Shown piece by piece: positions 54,783 to 63,939 of a DNA stretch of 64,000 nucleotides. The notes beneath the pieces were generated by a model, which was given only the letters and a program-made list of their open reading frames with translations, was not told the DNA's origin and searched no databases. The stretch comes from Pseudovibrio sp. Ad37 (GTDB lineage: Bacteria > Pseudomonadota > Alphaproteobacteria > Rhizobiales > Stappiaceae), in NCBI RefSeq assembly GCF_001623075.1, contig NZ_LMCF01000222.1, positions 62,001 through 126,000 of the forward strand. The letters are read 5' to 3'. A program made the position numbers and the translations under genes. The stretch's first letter is position 1. Every line of letters starts with the position of its first letter.

Positions 54783-55871
54783 ATGGGTTCCACACTACGT
54801 CCTGGCGACACGATTGGTATTTTGGGTGGAGGCCAGCTTGGCCGCATGATCGCGCAAGCTGCCAGCAGGATGGGCCTGAAGTGCCATATCTATTGCCCGG
54901 ATGAAAACAGCCCCGCTTTTGAGGTCTCAGAAAAGAAGACCGTTGCGGCCTACGAAGACGAACAAGCACTCACCCAGTTTGCGAAAAGCGTTTCAGTCGT
55001 CACTTATGAGTTCGAAAATGTCCCCGGCGAGACAGCCCGCATTCTGGAGCAGTTTGTTCCAGTTCGCCCCGGCCCACATGCACTGAAAGTTTCCCAGGAT
55101 CGCCTGGCAGAAAAGACATTCCTTTCAGAAGAAGCGGCAACGCAGGTCGCTCCCTTTATAAAGGTCGACACGCAGGCAGAGCTGGAAGCTGCGCTCATGG
55201 AGTTGGGCGGTCAGGGTGTACTGAAAACGCGCCGTTTTGGATATGATGGCAAAGGCCAGATCATGATCCGTACACCTGAGGACATCGAAGGCGCCATGAG
55301 CAAGCTTGGCAATCAGCCATCTATCCTTGAAGGCATCGTTCCGTTTGAAAAAGAGATTTCCATCATCGTCGCGCGTGGCGTGGATGGAACGGTCAAATGC
55401 TATGATCCGGCGGACAACTACCACAAGAACCACATTCTGAAGACCTCTAGCGTACCTGCAGACATCCCGGCAGAAACCGCTCAGGAAGCCATCGATATGG
55501 CAACCCGCATCGCTGTTGCGCTCGATTATATCGGAGTGATGGGCGTAGAACTGTTTGTCGTCAGAGACGGCGAGGCTACAGAGTTGAAGGTCAACGAAAT
55601 AGCGCCACGCGTTCACAATTCAGGTCACTGGACAGAAGACGCTTGTCCGGTTTCTCAATTTGAACAGCATGTTCGCGCTGTTGCAGGCTGGCCACTTGGC
55701 AGGCCAACCCGAGCACACAACGTCATCATGGAAAACCTGATTGGTGATGATGTGAACTCATGGGAATCAGCACTGCTGGAGCCAAACGCTCGTCTGACGC
55801 TCTACGGTAAAGCAGAGACACGGGAAGGCCGCAAGATGGGCCACATCAACCGCCTCTCCCCAAAATCCTGA
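54783..55871 (+). CDS. purK: PurK, N5-carboxyaminoimidazole ribonucleotide synthase
   Basis: ATP-grasp enzyme of 362 residues that carboxylates AIR with bicarbonate. TIGILGGGQLGRMIAQAASR is at the N-terminus, then the ATP-grasp region (VLKTRRFGYDGKGQIMI, VPFEKEISIIVARG) and NEIAPRVHNSGHWTEDA near the metal site. ATG 54783. Operon with purE. A strong terminator follows. Confidence 0.97.
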   Translation: MGSTLRPGDTIGILGGGQLGRMIAQAASRMGLKCHIYCPDENSPAFEVSEKKTVAAYEDEQALTQFAKSVSVVTYEFENVPGETARILEQFVPVRPGPHALKVSQDRLAEKTFLSEEAATQVAPFIKVDTQAELEAALMELGGQGVLKTRRFGYDGKGQIMIRTPEDIEGAMSKLGNQPSILEGIVPFEKEISIIVARGVDGTVKCYDPADNYHKNHILKTSSVPADIPAETAQEAIDMATRIAVALDYIGVMGVELFVVRDGEATELKVNEIAPRVHNSGHWTEDACPVSQFEQHVRAVAGWPLGRPTRAHNVIMENLIGDDVNSWESALLEPNARLTLYGKAETREGRKMGHINRLSPKS

Positions 55872-55891
55872 TCGCGTTATCCTACAAAGAA

Positions 55892-55927
55892 AAAGCCCCC
55901 GAAGGTCTGATCATCTTCGGGGGCTTT
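55892..55927. terminator. Bidirectional terminator between purK and the MATE gene
   Basis: AAAGCCCCCGAAG and CTTCGGGGGCTTT form a perfect 13-base stem with a 10-base loop, usable by both convergent genes. Confidence 0.92.
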
Positions 55928-55944
55928 CATTTAATTGAACCAGA

Positions 55945-57348
55945 CTATCCTAGCCTAACCAGACCAAGTTGATCGCGTTTCTGGAACCGGATCAGCAACA
56001 GGATTCCAGTGATAAATAGACCACTGGCCAAACCAACCCAGATCCCTTCTGGGCCCCAGTTAAAGGTGAACGCCATCACGTAGGAAAGCGGCACACCAAT
56101 AATCCAGTAACCAATCACCGCAATCACCATCGGCACTCGCGTATCTGAAAGACCGCGCAGAACACCACCAGCAACCACCTGAATACCATCAACCACCATG
56201 TACACCGCTGCAATAAAGACCAGCGGTACACCAAGGCGGATCACATCCGCTGCATCTGGATTACTGCTGTCCAGATAGAAGGAAATCAGCGTATCAGGAA
56301 TCGCAACAAACAAGACCGCACCAAGCAGACCAATCACAATGGACCAGATCAGAGCCACCCAGCCAGCACGTGTAATGCCATCAGCATCGCCACGACCAGA
56401 TGCAATGCCAACACGCACAACAGCGGCGTTAGCAAAACCAAGCGGAATCATGAACGCAATACCAGAGAGCTGAACCGCAATACCGTGAGCTGCAAGTTCC
56501 AGCGTCCCAATCCAGCCCATCATCAAAGCAGCAGCAGAGAACAAGCCTACTTCAGCGACCAGCATGAGGGAAATCGGCCAACCGAGACGAAGGATTTCAA
56601 AGAACGCAGGCCAGTCAGCACGCCAGAAGCGAACAAACACCTCATACTTGCGAGATTTCTCTTCCCAAAACACATAGGCAATCAAAATCACACAGGATGC
56701 CAACGCAGTCACAACAGACGCAATCCCGGCACCTAGAATGCCAAGTTGAGGAAAGCCGTAATAGCCAAAGATCAGCACATAATCGAGAAGTGCATTGACC
56801 ACAGCGCTCACGACAGTCGCCCACAACACAATTTGCGAACGTTCAATGCTGGTGAGGAAGCTGCGAAGCGCCGCCACAAATAACGATGGATACATCGACC
56901 ACTGCACAATGCGCAGATAATTCGCAGCAATCGCAGAAACTTCTGCTTCCTGCCCAAGAGCCAGCAAGAGGCTCTCACCGTTCCACAGCACGACCATCGC
57001 AAAAGTCGTATAAATGAGCGAAATCCAAAGGCCCATGCGCGAAGCACGCCGCACATTACGTATGTCGCCTTTACCTTCGGCTCTGGATGCCAATGGCATA
57101 ACGGCTTGCAAGAACCCAAGTCCTGCCAGCCATGTCAGAAAGAACAACTGTAAAGCCAGCACGGATGCTGCCAGCTCTGTTGCGCCAAGCCAACCGATCA
57201 TCAATGCATCGGTGGCATTGATTGCCATCTGCGCAAGTTGCGCACCGATCAACGGCAATCCCAAAATAAGCGTTGCATTGGACTCCCCCCACCATGCAGA
57301 CATGGATGTGGGTTTGGCAACGCTGGTGCTTTCAACCCGCGTCATCAT
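55945..57348 (-). CDS. MATE family multidrug efflux protein
   Basis: A 467-residue antiporter of the DinF/NorM-type family with about twelve membrane helices in two related halves, starting LGLPLIGAQLAQMAINATDA and including GIAVQLSGIAFMIPLGFANA. ATG 57348 with AGGAGC close upstream, or the adjacent ATG 57345. Expels cationic drugs using Na+ or H+. Convergent with purK. Confidence 0.92.
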   Translation of the reverse strand: MMTRVESTSVAKPTSMSAWWGESNATLILGLPLIGAQLAQMAINATDALMIGWLGATELAASVLALQLFFLTWLAGLGFLQAVMPLASRAEGKGDIRNVRRASRMGLWISLIYTTFAMVVLWNGESLLLALGQEAEVSAIAANYLRIVQWSMYPSLFVAALRSFLTSIERSQIVLWATVVSAVVNALLDYVLIFGYYGFPQLGILGAGIASVVTALASCVILIAYVFWEEKSRKYEVFVRFWRADWPAFFEILRLGWPISLMLVAEVGLFSAAALMMGWIGTLELAAHGIAVQLSGIAFMIPLGFANAAVVRVGIASGRGDADGITRAGWVALIWSIVIGLLGAVLFVAIPDTLISFYLDSSNPDAADVIRLGVPLVFIAAVYMVVDGIQVVAGGVLRGLSDTRVPMVIAVIGYWIIGVPLSYVMAFTFNWGPEGIWVGLASGLFITGILLLIRFQKRDQLGLVRLG

Positions 57349-57529
57349 AAGCTCCTGAAGAAAAGGGCATGGAGCCCCTCCAGAACTTGAGCCTCTCAAG
57401 AACATAAACAAGGCTGGGTCCTGCAATTGACCACAGTGCCTCGCTGGGAGGAAACTTCCTATCGTAGAAACAGATCGACAAAATCCCAGTGGCTTCTTGC
57501 CTAAGCAATACCGCTAGTGAAAATGCCGA

Positions 57530-58324
57530 TTACGCTACTTTGCAAAACTCTTCGGGAATGTCCAGAGGAATAAAGCAAGGCGCATTATCACCACCATAAA
57601 CCATAATGTGTCCGCAAGGCACTTCATACCAACCTTGCCCGCCCTTTTCCAAAGGCTCTGAGACAACACTCAAGCTGCTGTTATGTAAGCGATAATATAG
57701 GCTCGGAACAATCTTATCACTAGAGCAACGCACAGCATAAAGGCGCTCACCATCAGTCAAGGCCATCGCTACGCGCAATGGAGCAATGACATCATTGCAA
57801 CGCATAATCTCAAGTGTTTTCGTTAGGACCTGTTGCACAGCCCCCACAGGATCAACATCCAGACCATGACTTAACATGGCAAGAAACAGCGCTTCACTGT
57901 CCGTTGTACCCTGCCGATAACGATAAAAGTCGTCGCTGATCAAACTCTCAATCTGGCGGCGGATATCATCATACCCTCCAATCTGCCCGTTATGCATAAA
58001 CATCCATTTGCCGACAGCAAACGGATGGCAGTTTGAACGAGAGGTCGCAGTGCCTGTCGATGCGCGCACATGAGCAAAGAATAAAGAGGACTTGAGGTGC
58101 TTGGTGATACTCAGAAGGTTCTCATCACCCCACGCAGGCTGCGTATCACGATAAAGACCCGGCTCTGATTTGTGACCGTACCAACCAATCCCAAAGCCAT
58201 CACCATTGGTGTTCACCTTGGCTTCCGCACAATGCAGGCTCTGCGCAATCAGAGAATGATTGGGCATTGAAATCAGCTCTTCCATGAAAATGGGAGCTCC
58301 ACGGTACGCAAGCCAGCGGCACAT
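57530..58324 (-). CDS. Class II glutamine amidotransferase (YafJ/EgtC-like)
   Basis: Ntn-hydrolase family protein of 264 residues. The catalytic Cys2 follows the start (MCRWLAYRGAP), and the substrate pocket has FFAHVRASTGTATSRSNCHPF and FMHNGQIGGYDDIR. It lacks a second synthetase domain, so it may hydrolyse gamma-glutamyl amides on its own. EgtC participates in ergothioneine synthesis, but no egt genes are here. ATG 58324. Confidence 0.9.
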   Translation of the reverse strand: MCRWLAYRGAPIFMEELISMPNHSLIAQSLHCAEAKVNTNGDGFGIGWYGHKSEPGLYRDTQPAWGDENLLSITKHLKSSLFFAHVRASTGTATSRSNCHPFAVGKWMFMHNGQIGGYDDIRRQIESLISDDFYRYRQGTTDSEALFLAMLSHGLDVDPVGAVQQVLTKTLEIMRCNDVIAPLRVAMALTDGERLYAVRCSSDKIVPSLYYRLHNSSLSVVSEPLEKGGQGWYEVPCGHIMVYGGDNAPCFIPLDIPEEFCKVA

Positions 58325-59009
58325 TACATTATTCTTTCTTCTGGTCGATTACCCAAATGAGGTCACTAGAGTATGCATGATCCATCAGCACGTATAAACC
58401 CCTTACCTAGAACTAGAGTAACGAGTTTTCTCAGTGAACGTTCCGTGGATCTAAAGAGAGTCTCTCAATCGCAGCTCTCGCGAGTCGAATGGACTCACTC
58501 GACTCATCTCCGAAGTCGGATATGACGAACAGTGTTTGAAGCGGATTACATTCAAATTTCCACCTCGATTTCCACTGTTCAGAAAAGCTCCTGTGACTTT
58601 TTTCGGCGGCGCAAGAGAGACTCAATCAAACACAATCAAAGGTTGTATTTTGAAAAAATAATTTCACATCCAATGTTAAAATTCATTTTGAAAGCTTTTT
58701 TTACTTATATTTTACTTCACTCACGAACATGCCAATGCCCCAATTTGAAGAAAATAAGCGCATGCTGCTGAGATTGCCTTGTCCCACAAGAGGTATTCCC
58801 CCCTTTCCCATCTATAAATTAACATAGATTCTCAAGTAAGGAGGTAGACAGCCCCCACGCAGTCTGTTAGTTACCCCGTCAAGAAGCGACGCATCAGCGG
58901 CGACGGAGTTCTTGTGACCCGTGCATATGCGCTAAGCGTTGCTATCAATCATTTCATCTATGTCGTTCTGGATACGTAATCCAGAATGCTCGAAGGTAAG
59001 GATAAACGC
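58325..59009. other. Gene-free region with the rpsU leader
   Basis: 685 bases with an AT-rich central block (about 58625-58720), expected promoters, and at 58840-59009 a structured leader: an AAGGAGG at 58838, an imperfect pair of GTCAAGAA / TTCTTGTGAC and a perfect 8-base hairpin at 58966-58986. No coding region is convincing. Confidence 0.5.
58966..58986 (+). promoter_or_regulatory. Hairpin in the rpsU leader
   Basis: TTCTGGAT and ATCCAGAA pair perfectly around a five-base loop, ending 23 bases before the rpsU GTG start and including the A of the upstream ATG 58986. It could affect start choice or autoregulation. Confidence 0.4.
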
Positions 59010-59234
59010 GTGCAGGTTCTCGTTCGCGATAATAACGTCGATCAGGCGCTTAAAGCGCTTAAGAAAAAGATGCAGCGTGAAGGCATCTTCCGTGAAATGA
59101 AGCTTCGTGGCCACTACGAAAAGCCATCTGAAAAGAAGGCTCGCGAAAAGGCTGAAGCAATCCGCCGCACTCGCAAGCTGGCTCGCAAGAAAGCACAGCG
59201 TGAAGGCCTGTTGGTCGGCAAAGGTCGTCGTTAA
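59010..59234 (+). CDS. rpsU: 30S ribosomal protein S21
   Basis: A 74-residue basic protein: [40 protein letters not shown] and a Lys/Arg-rich tail. GTG 59010 gives the family start ([10 protein letters not shown]); ATG 58986 would add eight residues. AAGGTAAGGA precedes the GTG. S21 is needed for efficient initiation. A terminator follows. Confidence 0.97.
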   Translation: MQVLVRDNNVDQALKALKKKMQREGIFREMKLRGHYEKPSEKKAREKAEAIRRTRKLARKKAQREGLLVGKGRR

Positions 59235-59318
59235 TCCGGCGGCACTCGGGACATCACGCAGCTAAGGCTCAACTATGTTTGACGAAAAGCGTGTGAGCGG
59301 ACCGAAGCTAGAATTCAG

Positions 59319-59362
59319 AACGGACTAACCGGTGAACCGGTTGGTCCGTTTGTTGTTTTTGC
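59319..59362 (+). terminator. Rho-independent terminator of rpsU
   Basis: AACGGACTAACCGG and CCGGTTGGTCCGTT form a 14-base stem with one G-T pair, followed by TTTGTTGTTTTT, about 85 bases after the stop. Confidence 0.85.
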
Positions 59363-59431
59363 TGGTTCATTTGACCTTTTTTTGCCACACTAAAGTGTAG
59401 GCTATCGTGTCATTGCAAGGACTCTTTAAGA

Positions 59432-60292
59432 ATGGGGCACATTCTCGTGAACAATAAACTGGCTAAAGGCATCTGTGCGTGTCTGCTCGCACTTGGCGTT
59501 GCAGCATGCCAATCCAACTCATCTGGCCTTGTTTATCAGAATGTGCCTATCGACAAAGCTGTTGGCTCTTCCTCCAACATCGACAGTCTGAGTGCCGTTG
59601 TTGACGCAAACCCAACCGATGCTGACGCCTACAATAAACGCGGCATTGCATACGCAAAAGCTGGACGCCTTGATCAGGCGATTGAGGACTTCAACAAATC
59701 TCTTCAGCTGAGACCAAACTCTTATCAGGCTTATGCAAACCGAGCCTTGGTGGAGCGCCGCAAGGGCAACACGTCTCAGGCAGTTCAGGATTACAGCTCA
59801 GCACTTTCCATCAAGCCAGATTACGTGAAGGCCCTGAACGGACGCGGCAACACCTACCGCTCTATCGGTCAGAACACAGCAGCGCTTCGTGACTACAACG
59901 AAGTCATTCGCTTAAATTCCGGCGATGCGCAGGCCTATCACAACCGTGGCCTCATCTATCAGGCACAAGGTCTACAGGAAGCAGCTCTCAATGACTTTTC
60001 ATCTGCTGTTGGTCTGAACTCCCGCGCTTATTCACCTCTGATCGCGCGCGGTGTAACTTACCTTTCTCTGAGCGATCCAAAATCTGCACTCAAAGACTTC
60101 AATGCTGCAATTGCACTTAACGGCAAGTCCGCATCTGCTTGGGCGAACCGTGGCCGCGCTGAAGAAGCTCTGGGGCAGATTACAGAAGCCCGCCAGTCCT
60201 ACAGCAGAGCATTGCAGATTTCTTCGACAAACCAGACTGCGAAGGAAGGCTCCCAGCGCCTATCAACGTCACCTGGCGTTCCGCAAGCTTAA
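59432..60292 (+). CDS. TPR-repeat lipoprotein, NlpI-like
   Basis: A 286-residue lipoprotein: the signal KLAKGICACLLALGVAAC has lipobox VAAC. About six TPR units follow, e.g. ADAYNKRGIAYAKAGRLDQA, AYHNRGLIYQAQGLQEAAL and ASAWANRGRAEEALGQITEA. TPR scaffolds in the envelope recruit peptidoglycan enzymes in relatives. ATG 59432 has AAGGA far upstream; GTG 59447 with GGGGC is a good alternative that gives a tidier signal peptide. Confidence 0.85.
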   Translation: MGHILVNNKLAKGICACLLALGVAACQSNSSGLVYQNVPIDKAVGSSSNIDSLSAVVDANPTDADAYNKRGIAYAKAGRLDQAIEDFNKSLQLRPNSYQAYANRALVERRKGNTSQAVQDYSSALSIKPDYVKALNGRGNTYRSIGQNTAALRDYNEVIRLNSGDAQAYHNRGLIYQAQGLQEAALNDFSSAVGLNSRAYSPLIARGVTYLSLSDPKSALKDFNAAIALNGKSASAWANRGRAEEALGQITEARQSYSRALQISSTNQTAKEGSQRLSTSPGVPQA

Positions 60293-60337
60293 GCCCACAA
60301 ACCATATCACTTCCAAAGGCCGGGTCTCCGGCCTTTT

Positions 60338-61246
60338 TTATTGTCTTGCTTCCGAAGATATAGACAGCATCCAGTTAATCTCATCACGCCAGTCAATCAT
60401 GCGAATGGGCGTCCCGTGAGAGCCAGTTTCGAACAACCGAAAGCGCACCGGATACTGCTTATTTTTACCAATGAGTGCGTTATACAACTGATACTGCTTT
60501 TCCCAGCTGTAAACCCTGTCAGCACTACCGTGGCCAAATACAATCGGTACGCCTGCCTTATAGGCTTCACTCGTCAACAATCGTCGATCCGTCGCTCCTC
60601 CCAATAAAATGAGGCCGGACAGCGGCCCAGCAACACCAGTCTGATCCGCAAGCCCATAGCAGACCTGTGACCCCATGGAACCACAGGCCACAATCACTTT
60701 CGCCTGCGGTGCTTCTTTCCGGTATTGCGCAATCAACTCGCGAATTTCCTGAGTACCCTTGGAGCTTTCGAGCTTCACATCAGGAGACAGATAAACGCCA
60801 TTATTACGCACCATTAAGTTTTTCAAGCGATTGAAGTTACCGCCAAACGTCCAATCAGCATTCCCCTGCTTTCGATTGCCCCCCTTTCCATGCAGATAAA
60901 GCAGTAACAGCTTGGTATCGGCGTCAAGAGCCCCAACTCGGATGTGCTTACGCTTGTTCCCCGCAAGCACAACTGAGCGCTCTCGCACATACCAGGCAGG
61001 CCTGCTGGAAACATATCGCCCTTCAACCCGTCGCTCTGGTATTTCATCCCGGTCCCGCAAATCACGCTGGATCTGATAGTCAAGCCGCAAGAACGCCCCG
61101 TCCATCGCCTGATCCAGAACCCGCGGATAGGCAAACAACTCGTCTTTATAAGGCCTCAGCTCAAAGCCAGCAGCCTTCGAGACCAGCAGCGCTGACATGA
61201 ATAAGCTGCTTAACAAATACCCAAAGATCCTGAAGTTGCCTCGCAT
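60338..61246 (-). CDS. Exported alpha/beta hydrolase
   Basis: A 302-residue protein with a signal peptide (1-27, ending KAAGF). LLLLYLHGKGGNRKQGN is the oxyanion-hole strand, VACGSMGSQVCYGLAD holds the nucleophile Ser in GSMGS, and HGSADRVYSWEKQ and ETGSHGTPIR supply likely Asp and His. This resembles esterases or phospholipase/carboxylesterase enzymes. The G-S-M-G-S nucleophile elbow is typical. Substrate unknown. Confidence 0.8.
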   Translation of the reverse strand: MRGNFRIFGYLLSSLFMSALLVSKAAGFELRPYKDELFAYPRVLDQAMDGAFLRLDYQIQRDLRDRDEIPERRVEGRYVSSRPAWYVRERSVVLAGNKRKHIRVGALDADTKLLLLYLHGKGGNRKQGNADWTFGGNFNRLKNLMVRNNGVYLSPDVKLESSKGTQEIRELIAQYRKEAPQAKVIVACGSMGSQVCYGLADQTGVAGPLSGLILLGGATDRRLLTSEAYKAGVPIVFGHGSADRVYSWEKQYQLYNALIGKNKQYPVRFRLFETGSHGTPIRMIDWRDEINWMLSISSEARQ

Positions 61247-61272
61247 GCAGCACCTCCGAAATAACGCATCAC

Positions 61273-62043
61273 TTAAGGCTTCAGGTAATCATACATAACC
61301 CGGCCATAAGGTAGCGTGAGGTCCGTAATGAAATGAACGCCGCCGAGTGATTTAAGCATTGGTAGCTCAGCCACTGGCGCATTGGCATGATGGAACAATT
61401 GCAAGCTCGCTGGACCAGACCACGCGCCCTTCACCGTCACATCAGACGCCTCATAGGCAACCAACTGAGCAATGGCCAAGGAACCGTCAACATCTGGAAT
61501 GAGCTTCAGATTCACCTGGGTTTTCTGAAGTTTCTTGAGGACCGCATCAGGGTGACACTGTGTGCCATGTTCCACATCATAAAGAAGGTGCTGATACTTA
61601 TAACCCATGGTCGCAATAGCGATGGTCACATCATCAAAGACCAAATGCCCGGTCAATGTCGCTCCTGATATACTCAGCTTAGGTAGGCCGAGTTTCTTCG
61701 GGAAACCCCAGATCTCGCGCCCACTAAAAATCGGCGGCGTATCATCAAGAAACATTTGTTGCGTGAAGTTCACAGGGTGATCACCAAACTTGGCCGGAAT
61801 CACGATACCAGACTCGGTGTAGTCCCCAAAGCCAGCAGAATCCGGCATGCGGATCACCTCGAACATTACCGTATTGGACCCATCCGGCTCCAAAGGCTCA
61901 GGCAAAGCTTCACGAATAGCGTCGGGGTCACTTTCATAGGAGACCACAAAAAACTCGCGGTCGATAAACCTGTATGGCCCCTTGGGATAAGCAGGAGAAG
62001 CAATCGGCATAGAAGCCTGTTCAAGAATATCGGCAATTTTCAT
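61273..62043 (-). CDS. adc: Acetoacetate decarboxylase
   Basis: Schiff-base enzyme of 256 residues that decarboxylates acetoacetate to acetone. The catalytic lysine is Lys116 (beside Lys117) in REIWGFPKKLGLPKL; the family Glu is in DYTESGIVIP. Length and C-terminus (GGVHFITDLTLPYGRVMYDY) are typical. ATG 62043. It is 26 bases downstream of nothing on its strand except the hydrolase that follows, so the two may be co-transcribed. Confidence 0.9.
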   Translation of the reverse strand: MKIADILEQASMPIASPAYPKGPYRFIDREFFVVSYESDPDAIREALPEPLEPDGSNTVMFEVIRMPDSAGFGDYTESGIVIPAKFGDHPVNFTQQMFLDDTPPIFSGREIWGFPKKLGLPKLSISGATLTGHLVFDDVTIAIATMGYKYQHLLYDVEHGTQCHPDAVLKKLQKTQVNLKLIPDVDGSLAIAQLVAYEASDVTVKGAWSGPASLQLFHHANAPVAELPMLKSLGGVHFITDLTLPYGRVMYDYLKP

Positions 62044-62183
62044 GGACCACCTCGATCATGAAAGAGTGTGAACCGCGGCCAAATCACAGCCAGCACGCTC
62101 TCACCATAAGCGCCGATATTTTGGATGTTGCCCCTTGGGTTTTGGGGTGACACTTTCAGAGCTCACCCCAAACACTTTTTTAA

Positions 62184-63497
62184 TCAGCTTGTTACGTCAA
62201 TTTCTTTGAAAGTAGCCAGTGGTGCTTTTTCGCGAATAACCCAGTTCAACGCACCAAGCTCTACTTTTAACGTCGGATGAACCAGTCCCCACACGCGCAG
62301 CTCGCTCGCTCCAGTGCCTGCATGGGTTTGATTTACACGGCTTGCTATATTGAGTGTAGTCGTTGATTGATCAACACTCCAACCAATTCGATCACCAGCA
62401 ACAAAGGCAACCTTACGACCCGTTCTGGTCGTACCAATCGGAATACCGTCAAACAGCTCAACAGAAGCAAGACGCTCTGTATCAATATGATAATCAGCGA
62501 TCATCATCAGACCCAACAGGTAATAATATCCCGCCTCTTGAGAAAGCCCCTGCCGGCTCACCTGATCAACCAGATCACTTCGCCCACGAACACCTTTCAA
62601 CGAGTGTAGGCTTGCAACAAAAATCATCTTTTCACCCCGCGTCATAGACGTAGCGCTCAGGAATGCTCGTGTGCTACGCTGGCGAATGGCCATATCACCA
62701 AGCATCTCGCGCATCGTCTCATCGGCAACGGTCGGGCTGGCCTTGAGAGCCTCGCTTAAATTGGTTGTCGCCAGAACTCCACTAACCGCCGTACCAACGC
62801 CACCCGGAATAAACACAGTTGCGAGATTGGTCAGACGGTTAGACGTTGCATAGGCCCAGGCAGCCTTATCAAGCGCGTCAGAGAGTGGAGGAAATGTCGT
62901 ATAAGGGTCAACATTCGCCGCAACAGCTATATAGCGCCGGGCTTTATCTCGCCCAACAACAGCCGCAGCAACACTCTCAACCGCAGAGGTCTTCTTTCCA
63001 CGTTCCTTAGACGGAGCAGTCGCTCCGGAATTTCCGGTAATGGTGTTCACAGTACCATTCAGCAACAAGCCGACGCCATCAGCAGTGGAACTCAGTGTCT
63101 CTTTGGGAGAGGTTACAAGGCTACCGAGAAACGTCAGAGGTTTGGCGACCGCAGTCACAACGCCCTCACCCGCCTGAGAAACCGTATCCAGTTCTTGAAT
63201 GCCCTTCAGCGCATGAAGTTCATTGATACGCTTCTTCAATGTCGCCGTACCGCGCACTTTATAGGTCTTGCCATGAACTTTGAGGCTGTAAACCAGCAAT
63301 GTCCCGTTCCGCAAAACAGGCGGCACAATCTCGTAATTACTGCCACGCGCAGCAACGCCTTCTTCCTTCAGGATCTGGGAGAAACCAAGATCAGTCGAAG
63401 CAGAATGAGATGGCGATGAGACAACTGCAACCACGATAAAGATTGCAAGCAGCAAGGAACAGCGCAGAAGAACGCGAACAGTTTGCGCAGTAGACAT
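62184..63497 (-). CDS. Exported protein of unknown function
   Basis: A 437-residue protein from ATG 63497 with a signal peptide (1-33, ending PSHSAS). Features include a SYSLKVHGKTYKV-like region near residue 70, a Gly/Thr/Val-rich segment (about 105-150), a long helical domain (about 185-320), and a C-terminal beta-like segment with VWGLVHPTLKVELGALNWVI. No family is recognised. It stands alone, upstream of adc on the same strand. Confidence 0.65.
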   Translation of the reverse strand: MSTAQTVRVLLRCSLLLAIFIVVAVVSSPSHSASTDLGFSQILKEEGVAARGSNYEIVPPVLRNGTLLVYSLKVHGKTYKVRGTATLKKRINELHALKGIQELDTVSQAGEGVVTAVAKPLTFLGSLVTSPKETLSSTADGVGLLLNGTVNTITGNSGATAPSKERGKKTSAVESVAAAVVGRDKARRYIAVAANVDPYTTFPPLSDALDKAAWAYATSNRLTNLATVFIPGGVGTAVSGVLATTNLSEALKASPTVADETMREMLGDMAIRQRSTRAFLSATSMTRGEKMIFVASLHSLKGVRGRSDLVDQVSRQGLSQEAGYYYLLGLMMIADYHIDTERLASVELFDGIPIGTTRTGRKVAFVAGDRIGWSVDQSTTTLNIASRVNQTHAGTGASELRVWGLVHPTLKVELGALNWVIREKAPLATFKEIDVTS

Positions 63498-63594
63498 ATG
63501 ATACCCGAACTCAGAACAACTCTTACTAAAAGCTCTATTCTTCAATAATGATCAGAAAAGGGCAGCGCCTCTGGCAAATTTCGGGGTTGAAACG

Positions 63595-63627
63595 AAAAAT
63601 CGCAGAAGCACGCTGCTCCTGCGATTC
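63595..63627 (-). terminator. Rho-independent terminator of the aa3-oxidase subunit IV gene
   Basis: AATCGCAG and CTGCGATT with an inner GCA / TGC pair form the stem; a T-run follows on the minus strand, 28 bases beyond the stop. Confidence 0.85.
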
Positions 63628-63654
63628 TCAAAACCTTTGAAACCTGAGGGTTTC

Positions 63655-63939
63655 TTAGATTGTCAGCACAGCTGTTACCACACAAGCAAGCAGGAATACG
63701 ATTCCCGGTACAATGTGCGACCTGTCACCAGATGCCATGCCAACGCCAACTGCAATCACTGTTGCGATTGTGGTGATGCTTGCCCAAACCGTCCCGGCAG
63801 TACCACCAAATCCAATCATTGCAATAACGAGTACAAATGTGAGAGCTGCAAGAATTCCAACCTTTGAGAAGTTGATGAAGTTCTTGTAGGTCTTCTCGTG
63901 TTCCTTATAGTCCATAACAGACGCGCTCCCGTCAGCCAT
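63655..63939 (-). CDS. aa3-type cytochrome c oxidase subunit IV-like protein
   Basis: A 94-residue protein from ATG 63939 after GAGGGGGAA (open frame continues to 63957). The N-terminal MDYKEHEKTYKNFINFSKVG and the following helices match the bacterial aa3 oxidase subunit IV family (COX4_pro_2), usually a single short membrane protein of the oxidase. Here three hydrophobic segments (about 32-52, 55-75, 80-93) make it longer than the usual one-helix form, so it may be a fusion or a variant. Confidence 0.8.
   Translation of the reverse strand: MADGSASVMDYKEHEKTYKNFINFSKVGILAALTFVLVIAMIGFGGTAGTVWASITTIATVIAVGVGMASGDRSHIVPGIVFLLACVVTAVLTI

Noticed and set aside
58431-58625. 64-codon minus-strand frame in the rpsU upstream region
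   Set aside because: No ribosome-binding site, no family, and it lies in a region with promoter-like composition.
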